From Dietzia sp. JS16-p6b (GTDB lineage Bacteria > Actinomycetota > Actinomycetes > Mycobacteriales > Mycobacteriaceae), in assembly GCF_003052165.1 (NCBI RefSeq), contig NZ_CP024869.1, forward strand, positions 3,258,001 through 3,322,000: 64,000 nt of DNA. Direction: 5' to 3'. The first letter of the stretch is position 1. Each line of letters begins with the position of its first letter. The notes beneath the pieces are model-generated. The model did no database searches and was not told where the DNA came from. It was given only the letters and a program-made list of their open reading frames with translations. Below are positions 1-7,985 of this stretch, piece by piece. The position numbers and the translations under genes were made by a program.

Positions 1-762
1 CTACCGGCGGAGACCCGGTGGGCCATCCCGGTAGTCGTCGACGTCCTCGTCCCGGCGGGGCTCGTCGTCGTCGCCCTTCATCCGGCCGGGACGGCCGAAC
101 ACCGGCCGGTCGCGCCGCAGGCGGGTGTCGATCCCCCGCATGCTCCATCCGCGCATGGGGGCCGGGACACGCCACTGCAGACGCCACGCGACCATCCGGA
201 ACGTGAAGGTGAACGCGGACAACGCCGCCGCCGCGACCGGGCCCCACGTGTCGGTGGACACGGCCAGCGCGGTCAGCGCGGCACCGGTGGCGGCGGGGAT
301 GACGTACAGGTCGGAGCCGTTGAACACGGCCGGGATCTCGTTGGCCACGACATCGCGGAGCAGGCCCCCGCCGACCGCGGTGACCACCCCGAGTAGCAGC
401 GCGGAGGCGACGGGCATCCCGTGGTCGAGCGCCCGGGCGGTACCGAACGTGCAGAACAGCCCCAGCCCGGCGGCGTCGAAGACGATGATCAACGTCCGGA
501 CGCGGTGCAGGTGCGCGCCCAGCAGGTACACCACCGCGGAGGCGACGAACGGCGGCACCAGCAGGACCGGCTGGGCCAGGGCCAGCGGCGTGACCCCCAG
601 CATGACGTCACGCATGATGCCCCCGCCGAGCCCGGCCAGCAGGCCCAGGACCAGGCCACCGGTGATGTCGATGTTCTTGCGCGCGGCCAGCAGACTGCCG
701 GACAGGGCGAAGAAGAACACCCCCACGAGGTCGAACCACAGCAGCAGGGTCGAGGACTCCAC
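1..762 (-). CDS. TRIC/YadS-type (UPF0126) membrane channel protein
   Basis: The 253-residue protein starts at GTG, and its TAG stop is the first codon of the window, so the gene is complete. It is mostly hydrophobic with about seven membrane segments. It shows the family's internal duplication: a GGGIMRD motif near residue 46 and a matching GGGLLRD motif near residue 131. Proteins of this family (UPF0126, related to TRIC cation channels) lie in the inner membrane; cation or glycine transport has been proposed, so the substrate is not settled. The last 45 residues are charged and rich in Arg and Asp, probably a cytoplasmic tail. The gtrA-like gene ends 10 bases upstream of the start, so the two may be co-transcribed. 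Confidence 0.88.
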   Translation of the reverse strand: MESSTLLLWFDLVGVFFFALSGSLLAARKNIDITGGLVLGLLAGLGGGIMRDVMLGVTPLALAQPVLLVPPFVASAVVYLLGAHLHRVRTLIIVFDAAGLGLFCTFGTARALDHGMPVASALLLGVVTAVGGGLLRDVVANEIPAVFNGSDLYVIPAATGAALTALAVSTDTWGPVAAAALSAFTFTFRMVAWRLQWRVPAPMRGWSMRGIDTRLRRDRPVFGRPGRMKGDDDEPRRDEDVDDYRDGPPGLRR

Positions 763-772
763 GACCGGTCCC

Positions 773-1360
773 CTAGACCACCGCGTCCGCGGTGGAGCGG
801 GCGTGGTGGCGCCGCCGCACGGAACGGAACGTCCACAGCTTGTTGACGACGAAGTTGATCGGCATCGTGATGAGGATCGTCAGCAGCTGACCCCAGTACT
901 CCCGGGAGTGGATGCCCGCGTCCTCGTGGAACCACGGCTCCGGAAGGTAGAGCGGCGAGGTGGGGTTGGTGAAGGCCAGCTTGATGAAGATCCCCGCGGC
1001 GGCAGCGACCGAACCGACCAACAGGAACGGCCAGAACTCCTGCATGACCGGGGCCTTGTGCCCCTTACCGAACGTCCAGTGCCGGTTGAGCAGGAAGTTG
1101 TAGAGGTTGGCCACGAGGAACGCGACGATCCACACCAGGGTGGTGAAGCGGAAGTTGTAGTCCGTCCCCGCGAACGGGAACAGGATGTCCTGCGCGTTCT
1201 GGGTGCCGCCGTTGGCCCTGTTCATCAGGACCGTGACGATCATGTTGACGACCATCCCGGATCCGCCCACGATCCCGAACATGAGGAACTGACGGGCGTT
1301 TCGTCGATAACGACCTAGTTCGGACGGGGCCGGGTTCACAGCGAGCCAGTCTAGGCCCAC
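773..1360 (-). CDS. GtrA family membrane protein
   Basis: This 195-residue protein has about four membrane segments and the GtrA-like beginning QFLMFGIVGGSGMVVNM, followed by LVANLYNFLLNRHWTF and, late in the protein, PINFVVNKLWTF. GtrA proteins are thought to help flip or position polyprenyl-linked sugars for cell-surface glycan assembly; in mycobacteria a relative assists arabinogalactan synthesis. The GTG start lies 6 bases after a TAGATT box (minus strand, 1367-1372), which fits a leaderless transcript. That box overlaps the stop codon of the upstream gene. The target glycan cannot be told from the sequence. Confidence 0.87.
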   Translation of the reverse strand: MGLDWLAVNPAPSELGRYRRNARQFLMFGIVGGSGMVVNMIVTVLMNRANGGTQNAQDILFPFAGTDYNFRFTTLVWIVAFLVANLYNFLLNRHWTFGKGHKAPVMQEFWPFLLVGSVAAAAGIFIKLAFTNPTSPLYLPEPWFHEDAGIHSREYWGQLLTILITMPINFVVNKLWTFRSVRRRHHARSTADAVV

Positions 1361-1369
1361 GGGAGGAAT

Positions 1370-2440
1370 CTAGTCCGCTCCGTGGCCCTCCGGGACGCGC
1401 TCGGACGGATCCTCGATCGGCCCGGGGGCGGTGCCGTCACCGAACGGGCGGCCACCCAACTCATCGCGGTGGTGCGGGGTGAGCAGGCCGGACAGGTCGG
1501 GCCCCTTGGGCACGATGCCGGTGGGGTTCACGTCCCGGTGGACGTTGTAGTAGTGCTCCTTGATCTGTGGGAAGTCGCAGGTGTCGCCGAACCCGGGCGT
1601 CTGGAACAGGTCGCGGAGGTAGCCCCACAGGGCCGGCATCTCCGTGATCTTGTTGCGGTTGGCCTTGAAGTGACCGTGGTAGACGGCGTCGAACCGCACG
1701 AGGGTGGTGAACAGTCGGATGTCCGCGACCGTGATCGTGTCCCCCGCGAGATAGCGGCGGGTCGTCAACCGCTCCTCGAGACGGTCCAGTGAGGCCCAGA
1801 GCTCGTCGTAGGCCTCCTCGTAGGCCCTCTGCTCGGCCGCGAACCCGCAGCGGTAGACGCCGTTGTTGACGGTGGGATAGATCCACGAGTCCAACTCGTC
1901 GATCTCGTCGCGGTGCTCCTCGGGGTAGAGGTCCGGCGCACCGGCGCGGTGGAAGGCGGACCACTCCGTGAGCAGATCGAAGTTGAGCTTCTGATAGGCG
2001 TTGGTCACGACCGACGTGGTGGGGAGGTCGACCAGCGCCGGCACCGTGATGCCGCGCGGGTAGTCGGGGATCCGGTTGAAGTACGCCTCCTGGAGGCGGT
2101 GGATGCCCGTGACCGGGTCCTTGCCGTCCGGGTCGAGGTCGAAGACCCAGGAATTGACGTCGTGGGTCGGGCCGGCCAACCCCATGGAGATGGCGTCCTC
2201 CAGGCCCATCAGACGCCGGACGATGATCGAGCGGCTGGCCCACGGGCACGCGCGGGCCGCCATGAGGCGGTACCGCCCCGCCTCGACGGGCCACCGCATC
2301 TCGCCGACCTTGTCGCCCACCGGGTCCGATCCCGCCGGGAGATCCGCCACCACCCGGTCGTTGATGTAGGTGGCGTCGCGGACGAACTCACCGTCCTCCG
2401 AGGCGTTCTTGGCTGCGATGAACTCGGTGTCGTCTGCCAT
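1370..2440 (-). CDS. glutathione S-transferase family protein, glutathionyl-hydroquinone reductase type
   Basis: The 356-residue protein has the thioredoxin-fold active site ACPWASR with Cys65, typical of the YqjG/ECM4 class that reduces glutathionyl-hydroquinones. A C-terminal all-helical GST domain follows from about residue 190 (RRYLAGDTITVADIRLF). Actinobacteria use mycothiol in place of glutathione, so the physiological donor is probably mycothiol; this is inference. The start was chosen at ATG 2440 because AGGAGA stands 4 bases upstream. The reading frame stays open further upstream to about 2986, but that extension is low-complexity and unlike the family. A divergent DUF2332 gene lies about 100 bases away. 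Confidence 0.88.
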   Translation of the reverse strand: MADDTEFIAAKNASEDGEFVRDATYINDRVVADLPAGSDPVGDKVGEMRWPVEAGRYRLMAARACPWASRSIIVRRLMGLEDAISMGLAGPTHDVNSWVFDLDPDGKDPVTGIHRLQEAYFNRIPDYPRGITVPALVDLPTTSVVTNAYQKLNFDLLTEWSAFHRAGAPDLYPEEHRDEIDELDSWIYPTVNNGVYRCGFAAEQRAYEEAYDELWASLDRLEERLTTRRYLAGDTITVADIRLFTTLVRFDAVYHGHFKANRNKITEMPALWGYLRDLFQTPGFGDTCDFPQIKEHYYNVHRDVNPTGIVPKGPDLSGLLTPHHRDELGGRPFGDGTAPGPIEDPSERVPEGHGAD

Positions 2441-2542
2441 GGGATCTCCTGCGGTCGTCGTCGCGGCAAGTGATTGATGCATCACCAACGTACCTGGTGT
2501 CGGAACCACGCGCCACCGGAGCCGGTGTGCCACGCTGACCAC

Positions 2543-3565
2543 ATGGACTCCGCTCACGTCGACGACGTGCCCACCCGCTACGCCGAGTTCGCCGAATTCG
2601 AGGTCCGCGGCCGCACGCCCGTCTACCTGGCGTGGGCACGGGGAGTGGCCGAGGATCCGGCCACGTGCGAACTCATCGGGAGCCTTCCCCGGATCAAGAG
2701 ACAGCCCGCGTTGGTCTTCGCCTCCGCGCGGCACGCGGGCGCGCCCGAGACCGAGGACTACGCGGTGTTCCGGGAGTTCGTCCACAACCATTGGCACGAG
2801 ATCGAACAGATCGCACTCACACACTCGACACAGACCAACGAGGCCAAGCGGTGCGCGGTGCTCCTGCCGTTCCTCTCCCTCATCCCCGGCCCGCTCTCCC
2901 TGGTGGAGATGGGCGCCTCCGCCGGCCTGTGCCTGTATCCGGACCGGTACGCCTACCGGTTCTCGCTGGACGGCGGTCCCACCCACGAACTGCGACCACC
3001 GGGGTCCGGCACCGGCTCCCCGGTCTCCGGCGCCCCGGTCCTCGACTGCGCCCTGCGCGACGGCGTCCTCCGCCCACGGTCACTGCCCGACGTGGTCCAC
3101 CGCGGCGGGGTGGACCTGTCCCCGATCGACCCCTCCGACGCCGACTCGAGGGCCTGGCTGCGGAGCCTGATCTGGCCCGGACAGCACGCCGAGCGGGCGC
3201 CACGTCTGGAGTCCGCACTCGACATCGCCGCCGCGGACCCGGCGCACATCATCGCCGGCGACCTGGTCGAGAGGCTGGAGGACTCCGTGGCCGCCTGCCC
3301 CGCGGGATCCACGCCGGTGGTGTTCCACACCGCGGTACTCGGATACCTCGAACCTCCGGCCCGCGCGGAGTTCGTCCGCCGGGTCTCGGCGCTCGACTGC
3401 ATCTGGATCTCCGTGGAGGGGGTGACACTACTGCCCGACGTCGCCGAGCAGGTCCCGGAGTCGATCCGACGTCACAAGGGCATCTTCGTCGTCGCCGTCA
3501 ACGGTCGTCCACTGGCCACGGCGCACGGCCACGGCGACTGGGTCCGCGCACTCGACGTGCCCTGA
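2543..3565 (+). CDS. DUF2332 family protein
   Basis: The 340-residue protein matches DUF2332, an uncharacterised family common in actinobacteria. Recognisable blocks are RYAEFAEFEVRGRTPVYLAWARG at the N-terminus, the central EMGASAGLCLYPDRYAYRF and FHTAVLGYLEPPARAEF near the C-terminus. The EMGASAGL block resembles the glycine-rich SAM-binding loop of methyltransferases, so a methyltransferase-like fold is possible but not shown. ATG 2543 was preferred over an in-frame ATG at 2474, because family members begin close to this point. A CACGCT box 6 bases upstream would allow a leaderless start. Confidence 0.8.
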   Translation: MDSAHVDDVPTRYAEFAEFEVRGRTPVYLAWARGVAEDPATCELIGSLPRIKRQPALVFASARHAGAPETEDYAVFREFVHNHWHEIEQIALTHSTQTNEAKRCAVLLPFLSLIPGPLSLVEMGASAGLCLYPDRYAYRFSLDGGPTHELRPPGSGTGSPVSGAPVLDCALRDGVLRPRSLPDVVHRGGVDLSPIDPSDADSRAWLRSLIWPGQHAERAPRLESALDIAAADPAHIIAGDLVERLEDSVAACPAGSTPVVFHTAVLGYLEPPARAEFVRRVSALDCIWISVEGVTLLPDVAEQVPESIRRHKGIFVVAVNGRPLATAHGHGDWVRALDVP

Positions 3566-3591
3566 GTTCGACGCACCCCGGTCAGTCGAAC
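3566..3591. terminator. possible bidirectional terminator hairpin
   Basis: A perfect 7-bp inverted repeat, GTTCGAC and GTCGAAC, flanks a 12-base loop between two convergent genes and overlaps the stop of the minus-strand one. There is no U tract. It could be a short intrinsic terminator serving both directions, but 7 bp is weak support. Confidence 0.3.
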
Positions 3592-4409
3592 GGCCACTGT
3601 CTGCGCATCGGCCGGTCGAGCCCCGGCTCGATGAGGTACTCGGTCCCGAACGCCGCCGCGTAGACCTCCTTCGGCAGGGCCAGCATCATGCCGATGTCGC
3701 TGGTCTGACTGGCGTGGCACTGCATCGCGCGCCGCTTGAGCTCCAGTACGTCCGCGGGCAGGTCGATCGCCCACGCGATCTCCGACTGCGGGACCCCGAC
3801 CGGCAGTCCGTCATCACCGGTGAGGATCATCCGTCGCAGCTCGGCCACGTCCATTCCGCCGGCCGCGAGTGTCTCGAGGAACTCCGCGGCCTCGGGACTG
3901 TCGAGCATCTCGAGTTGCGCGTCCTGATTGGTGGTGGCCTCCAGCAATCGCGGTCGACGGGCCGCCACCCCCACCGCGCGGCGGGCGATCCGGTGGACGG
4001 CCAGGTGATCGGGGTGCCCGTAGTTCCCGTGGTGGTCGTACCCCACGAGGACGTCGGCGTCCTCCCTGTCGAGGATCCGGGCGAGACGGCCGGCGGCGTG
4101 GTCGGTGTCGGCGCTGTGCAGGGACAACGGGTCGTCGTTCTGCGCCCATCCGGTCATGCCCGAGTCGCGGTACCCCAGCCAGTCGATCCGGGCGACGCCC
4201 AGGACGTCCGCGGCGGCCCGGGCCTCCCCGCGCCGGTGCTCCACCAGGTCCCCGTCGTCTCCGAGGTGATCAGGTCGCTGACCGTGGTCGCCGTCCGTGG
4301 CGAAGACCGTGACGACGCGATGGCCACCGCGCGCGGCGACGGCCATCATCCCGGCGGTCTGGGACGTCTCGTCGTCGGGGTGGGCGTGGAGGAAGACGAT
4401 GGTCGACAC
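3582..4409 (-). CDS. PIG-L/LmbE family deacetylase
   Basis: This 276-residue protein has the zinc-binding motif HAHPDDE near residue 8 and the second metal/catalytic block GYGHPDH-like YDHHGNYGHPDHLAVH in the middle. The family removes N-acetyl groups from sugar amines or amide-linked thiol conjugates; mycobacterial members MshB and Mca act in mycothiol synthesis and detoxification. The block RDSGMTGW resembles MshB/Mca-type enzymes, but the substrate cannot be fixed. The GTG start at 4409 puts HAHPDDE at the usual N-terminal position; the frame stays open to 4505 without family similarity. It is one of three PIG-L proteins in this window. Confidence 0.85.
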   Translation of the reverse strand: MSTIVFLHAHPDDETSQTAGMMAVAARGGHRVVTVFATDGDHGQRPDHLGDDGDLVEHRRGEARAAADVLGVARIDWLGYRDSGMTGWAQNDDPLSLHSADTDHAAGRLARILDREDADVLVGYDHHGNYGHPDHLAVHRIARRAVGVAARRPRLLEATTNQDAQLEMLDSPEAAEFLETLAAGGMDVAELRRMILTGDDGLPVGVPQSEIAWAIDLPADVLELKRRAMQCHASQTSDIGMMLALPKEVYAAAFGTEYLIEPGLDRPMRRQWPFD

Positions 4410-4539
4410 CCGGACATTCTGCCCTGCCCGCCGGCCGGGTGTGCGCCCGGAATGGACCGAACCCGACGCGCATCCCCTCTCGTCTCGTGCGATCCGGGCG
4501 CGCACGCCGAAGAGGACACGCGGACCCGGCGGTGGCGCC

Positions 4540-4962
4540 CTACTTCTCCCGGACGACCGTTCCGTCGTCCTGGAGGCGAAGCAGCGGGTAGATGCCGTTC
4601 TCGTCGTGGTTCTCGTCGCCGACGACCGGCGGGTTGAAGACGCAGAGCATCTGCATCTCCTCCTCCACGATCACCTGGTGCTTCTCGTGACCGTCCAGGA
4701 GGTACATCGACCCCGCCTCGAGGGGGTACTCCTCGCCGTTGGTGAGGTCCCGCAGCGTGCCCTTACCCCGGGTCAGCCAGACGGCCTCGATGTGGTTGGC
4801 GTAGTGGAAGTCGTTGGTCGTGCCGGCGGCGATGGTGGTCTCGTGGAACGAGAATCCCACCCGGTCGTCGGCCAGGACGATGCGCTTGGACTCCCAGTTG
4901 CCGTTGTTGCCCTTGATGTGGCGCTCGGTGTCGGTGATGCCTGCGGTCGTGCGAACGATCAT
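4540..4962 (-). CDS. ectC: L-ectoine synthase EctC
   Basis: EctC is a 140-residue cupin that closes N-gamma-acetyl-L-2,4-diaminobutyrate to ectoine, the last step of the pathway. The sequence begins MIVRTTAGITDTERHI, as usual for EctC, and carries the cupin metal/substrate region FHYANHIEAVWLTRGKGTL and the later DGHEKHQVI. Its length equals the family norm. GAGG stands upstream of the ATG, and ectB ends 39 bases upstream, so it is the third gene of an ectABC operon. No hydroxylase gene ectD follows; the next gene on this strand is a PIG-L deacetylase. Confidence 0.97.
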   Translation of the reverse strand: MIVRTTAGITDTERHIKGNNGNWESKRIVLADDRVGFSFHETTIAAGTTNDFHYANHIEAVWLTRGKGTLRDLTNGEEYPLEAGSMYLLDGHEKHQVIVEEEMQMLCVFNPPVVGDENHDENGIYPLLRLQDDGTVVREK

Positions 4963-5001
4963 GAGGTGCCTCCTCGGGGAAGGGGGATGGTCTGGATGCG
5001 C

Positions 5002-6297
5002 TCAGACGTACTGCTGCGCCAGGACGTGGTCGACGGCCTCGTAACAGATCTCGATGCCGCGGTCGCGCTCCTCATCGGTCAGGGTGAGCGGCGCGAGAAA
5101 CTTGACCACCTCGTCGCTCGGGCCGGCGGTCTCGACGAGCAGGTGATTGTCGAAGCACCGGGCCATGACCTGGCCGGCGAGATCCGCGTCCTGGAGGAAG
5201 GCGATGCCGAAGGCCATACCGCGTCCACGCAGCTCGAGCTTGCCCTCGTACTTGTAGACCAGCGGGGAGAAGCGTTCGCGCAGGATCCGGCCGTTCTCGA
5301 GCGTGCGGTTCTGCAGATGATCGTCCGACCAGTACTTGCGCAGCGCGACGTCTGCGGTGACGAACGCCATGTTGTTGCCGCGGAAGGTCCCGTTGTGCTC
5401 GCCGGGGGTCCACTCGTCGAGGTCGCGACGGAAGAGGGTCAGTGCGAGCGGGAGCCCGTACCCGCCGATGGACTTCGACAGGGTGACGATGTCCGGCTTG
5501 ATCCCCGCGAACTCGAACGAGAAGAACTCACCGGTCCGTCCGCACCCCATCTGGACGTCGTCCACGATGAGCAGGATGTCGTGGCGGACACAGAGCTCGT
5601 TGAGCGCCTGCAACCACTCGGCGCGCGCGGCGTTGATGCCGCCCTCACCCTGCACACACTCGACGATCACGGCCGCCGGGCGGTTCATGCCCGAGCCGGA
5701 GTCGACCAGGACGCGCTCCATCCATTGGAAGTCCTCGGTCACGCCGCCGAAGTAGTTGTCGTACGGCATCGGCGTGGCGTGGACCAGCGGGATCCCGGCA
5801 CCGGCGCGCTTCATGGAGTTACCCGTGACGGACAGCGACCCGAGGGTCATGCCGTGGAACGAGTTGGTGAAGTTGATGATGGCCTCACGCCCGGTGACCT
5901 TACGGGCCAGCTTGAGCGCCGATTCGACGGCGTTGGTCCCGGTCGGCCCGGGGAACATGACCTTGTAGTCGAGTCCCCGCGGCTCGAGGATCGTCGAGGA
6001 GAAGGTCTCGAGGAAGGCGCGCTTGGCGACCGTGTACTTGTCGAGCGAATGCGTGACGCCGTCGCGCTGGATGTACTCCAGGAGAGCGGCCTTCATGTCG
6101 TCGTCGTTGTGGCCGTAGTTCAGCGCGCCGGCACCACCGAAGAAGTCGAGGTACTCCTCGCCCTCCACCGTGGTGAGCGTCGTGCCCTTGGCGGTGTCGA
6201 ACACCACCGGCCAGTTGCGGGAGTAGCTGCGCACCTCGGACTCGCGGTCCGAGAAGATGTCCGTGTTGGAGCTCGTGTCGTGCGTGGACTCGGTCAT
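5002..6297 (-). CDS. ectB: diaminobutyrate-2-oxoglutarate aminotransferase EctB
   Basis: This 431-residue class-III PLP aminotransferase converts aspartate semialdehyde and glutamate to L-2,4-diaminobutyrate, the first step towards ectoine. Visible family features are GPTGTNAVESALKLARK, the FHGMTLGSLSVTGN block, the acidic PLP residue in IVDDVQMGCGRTG, and the Schiff-base lysine in TLSKSIGGYGLP. The length is typical. It lies between ectA (72 bases upstream) and ectC in the order A-B-C. Synthesis of ectoine indicates life in changing or high salinity or dryness. Confidence 0.97.
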   Translation of the reverse strand: MTESTHDTSSNTDIFSDRESEVRSYSRNWPVVFDTAKGTTLTTVEGEEYLDFFGGAGALNYGHNDDDMKAALLEYIQRDGVTHSLDKYTVAKRAFLETFSSTILEPRGLDYKVMFPGPTGTNAVESALKLARKVTGREAIINFTNSFHGMTLGSLSVTGNSMKRAGAGIPLVHATPMPYDNYFGGVTEDFQWMERVLVDSGSGMNRPAAVIVECVQGEGGINAARAEWLQALNELCVRHDILLIVDDVQMGCGRTGEFFSFEFAGIKPDIVTLSKSIGGYGLPLALTLFRRDLDEWTPGEHNGTFRGNNMAFVTADVALRKYWSDDHLQNRTLENGRILRERFSPLVYKYEGKLELRGRGMAFGIAFLQDADLAGQVMARCFDNHLLVETAGPSDEVVKFLAPLTLTDEERDRGIEICYEAVDHVLAQQYV

Positions 6298-6369
6298 GGT
6301 CTTCTGATCACTCCAATGAAGAGAAAGGGCGGGCAGCGGTGGCGGGCCGGACGGCCCGTGCGCCGACGG

Positions 6370-6882
6370 CTAGGAAATCGTGTAGAGGTCTTCTCGCTCG
6401 TGACCCTCCCCGAGCAGCTCGGAGCTCAGGTAGTCCTCGCTGGACAGCGTCATGCCCCGGTCACGCGCGACCGCGCCGAACGTGCGCTGGGACGCCTCGT
6501 TGTCCGGGCTGATAGTGGTGCGCAACCGCACGACACCTCGCTCGGCCAACCGGTCCATCAGGCTGTGGAGCAGCCGCGCGGCCAGACCCTTGCCTCGCTG
6601 GTCCGCGTCCACGCCCACCTGCCAGACGAAGATCGTGTCCGGCTCCGAGGGTCGCAGGAAGCCGGTGACGAAGCCGACCACGCGGCCTTCCACCTCGACC
6701 ACCACCGAACTCTCGGAGAACTCCGCTCCCCACAGCACGTAGGCATAGGAGGAGTTCAGGTCGAGTACTCCGCTGTCGCGGGCGATCTCCCACATGCGAT
6801 TCCCATCAGCCGCAGTGGGCGGACGGAACATCGCGTCGGACGAATCAGGGTTACGGGGTGCTTCTCGTTCTCCTGGGTTCAT
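6370..6882 (-). CDS. ectA: L-2,4-diaminobutyric acid acetyltransferase EctA
   Basis: This 170-residue GNAT acetyltransferase makes N-gamma-acetyl-diaminobutyrate, the middle step of ectoine synthesis. The acetyl-CoA-binding loop VDADQRGKGLAARLLHSLM is present near residue 90, preceded by the EctA block DLNSSYAYVLWG. The ATG at 6882 starts a short nonconserved leader (about 17 residues) before FRPPTAADGNRMWEIA. As first gene of ectABC it should follow the operon promoter, which must lie in the 178-base gap before the divergent gene at 7061. I could not pick a convincing -35/-10 pair there. Confidence 0.95.
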   Translation of the reverse strand: MNPGEREAPRNPDSSDAMFRPPTAADGNRMWEIARDSGVLDLNSSYAYVLWGAEFSESSVVVEVEGRVVGFVTGFLRPSEPDTIFVWQVGVDADQRGKGLAARLLHSLMDRLAERGVVRLRTTISPDNEASQRTFGAVARDRGMTLSSEDYLSSELLGEGHEREDLYTIS

Positions 6883-7060
6883 AGGTATGACCCACCGTAG
6901 TGACGGCGACCGGTTGCTGCATCGTGGTTCGCCGGATCGTTACCTGATTGACGGGCGAGTCCGCAGGTGGTCAGCCCGCAGTGATGTCGGTCACCCGGTG
7001 TGGGCCCTCCGAGAGGTCGGCACTCTTCCGTCCCGGCCACGCACCTGGGAGGATATCGTC

Positions 7061-7486
7061 ATGGACGACAACCCGATCACAGAATTCGACGAGGGCCGGT
7101 CGCTCGAACTCCTGGCGACAGAGTCGCTCGGCCGTCTGGTCACCGTCACGGGCGGGCGGGCCGACATCTATCCCGTCAACTACGCGCTGTCGACGGAGGG
7201 CACCCTCTTCTTCCGCACCGCCGAGGGCAGCAAGCTCGCCGGCCTCACCATCCACCCCGACGTGCTGTTCCAGGTGGACCACATCGAGGACCGGGAGGCG
7301 TGGTCGGTGGTCGTCCGGGGGCAGGCCCGGCGGCTGGACGGCTTCGAGGAGATCAACCGCGCCGAGGAACTCGACCTCAAGCCGTGGATCCCCACGCTCA
7401 AGTACAACTTCGTGGAGATCACACCCGAGCACGTCTCGGGCCGCGGTTTCCTCTTCGGCGACGAGCCGGAGCGGTACGCCGGTTAG
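7061..7486 (+). CDS. pyridoxamine 5'-phosphate oxidase family (flavin-nucleotide binding) protein
   Basis: The 141-residue protein has a split-barrel fold signature: LGRLVTVTGGRADIYPVNYAL, then FFRTAEGSKLAGL and the barrel strand AWSVVVRGQARRL. Such small proteins bind FMN, F420 or haem and act in redox or oxidative-stress reactions; the cofactor cannot be told here. ATG 7061 was chosen because GGAGG lies 8 bases upstream and family members begin at this point, although the frame is open from 6794. It is divergent from ectA. Nothing links it functionally to ectoine synthesis. Confidence 0.85.
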   Translation: MDDNPITEFDEGRSLELLATESLGRLVTVTGGRADIYPVNYALSTEGTLFFRTAEGSKLAGLTIHPDVLFQVDHIEDREAWSVVVRGQARRLDGFEEINRAEELDLKPWIPTLKYNFVEITPEHVSGRGFLFGDEPERYAG

Positions 7487-7538
7487 ACGCGGGCCCCGGT
7501 CGGGCCCCGGACCCCACTGGCCGGATCAGCCGGTCGGA

Positions 7539-7985
7539 TCAGTCGGCGGCCGGGTCGTCCAGTTCCGCCCACAGGCGCCTGACCCGGGCGTCGATGTCGT
7601 CGCGGATCAGCGCCATCCGTTCCGGCCCGTCGATTCCCCGCTCGGCGGGCTCGTCGGTGTCCCAGACCTCGATGGCCGCGCGCATCCCGTCGACCGGATC
7701 GAGGCGGGCGGCAGTGCCGAGCACGACCACGCGGTCGGCTCGGCGCAGGACGTCGTCGTCCACCGGCTCGGCGACCGCCCCCGACATGTCGGCGCCGATC
7801 TCGGCGAGGGAGGCGACCGACTCGGCGTTGGGGGGCTCGCCCAGGGCGGGCCGCGTCCCGGCCGAGTGGATCTCGACGGCGTCCCCTGCGACCCGGCGCA
7901 GCAGCGCCTCGGCCATCTGGGACTTACCGCGGTTGGACTTGCAGACGAACAGGACGGTGGGCCGAGGAGTCTGCCGATCGCTCAC
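7539..7985 (-). CDS. arsC: low-molecular-weight phosphatase / arsenate-reductase-like protein with CX5K active site
   Basis: This 148-residue protein belongs to the LMW-phosphatase/ArsC family, beginning VLFVCKSNRGKSQMAEALL with nucleophile Cys15. The usual P-loop is Cys-X5-Arg-Ser. Here residue 21 is Lys, giving CX5KS, and the late Asp motif reads DTDEP in place of the DDPAG type seen in the other two copies. The fold is therefore clear, but classical phosphatase-like catalysis may be changed. Its GTG start overlaps the stop of acr3 (GTGA), so the two are translationally coupled and probably co-regulated by ArsR. A reductase or accessory role in arsenic handling is inferred from context. Confidence 0.85.
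   Translation of the reverse strand: MSDRQTPRPTVLFVCKSNRGKSQMAEALLRRVAGDAVEIHSAGTRPALGEPPNAESVASLAEIGADMSGAVAEPVDDDVLRRADRVVVLGTAARLDPVDGMRAAIEVWDTDEPAERGIDGPERMALIRDDIDARVRRLWAELDDPAAD

Noticed and set aside
4297-6900. An 867-codon plus-strand frame across ectABC
   Set aside because: It is antisense to three confidently assigned genes and its product is a Val/Asp/Arg/Gly-rich string without family features.
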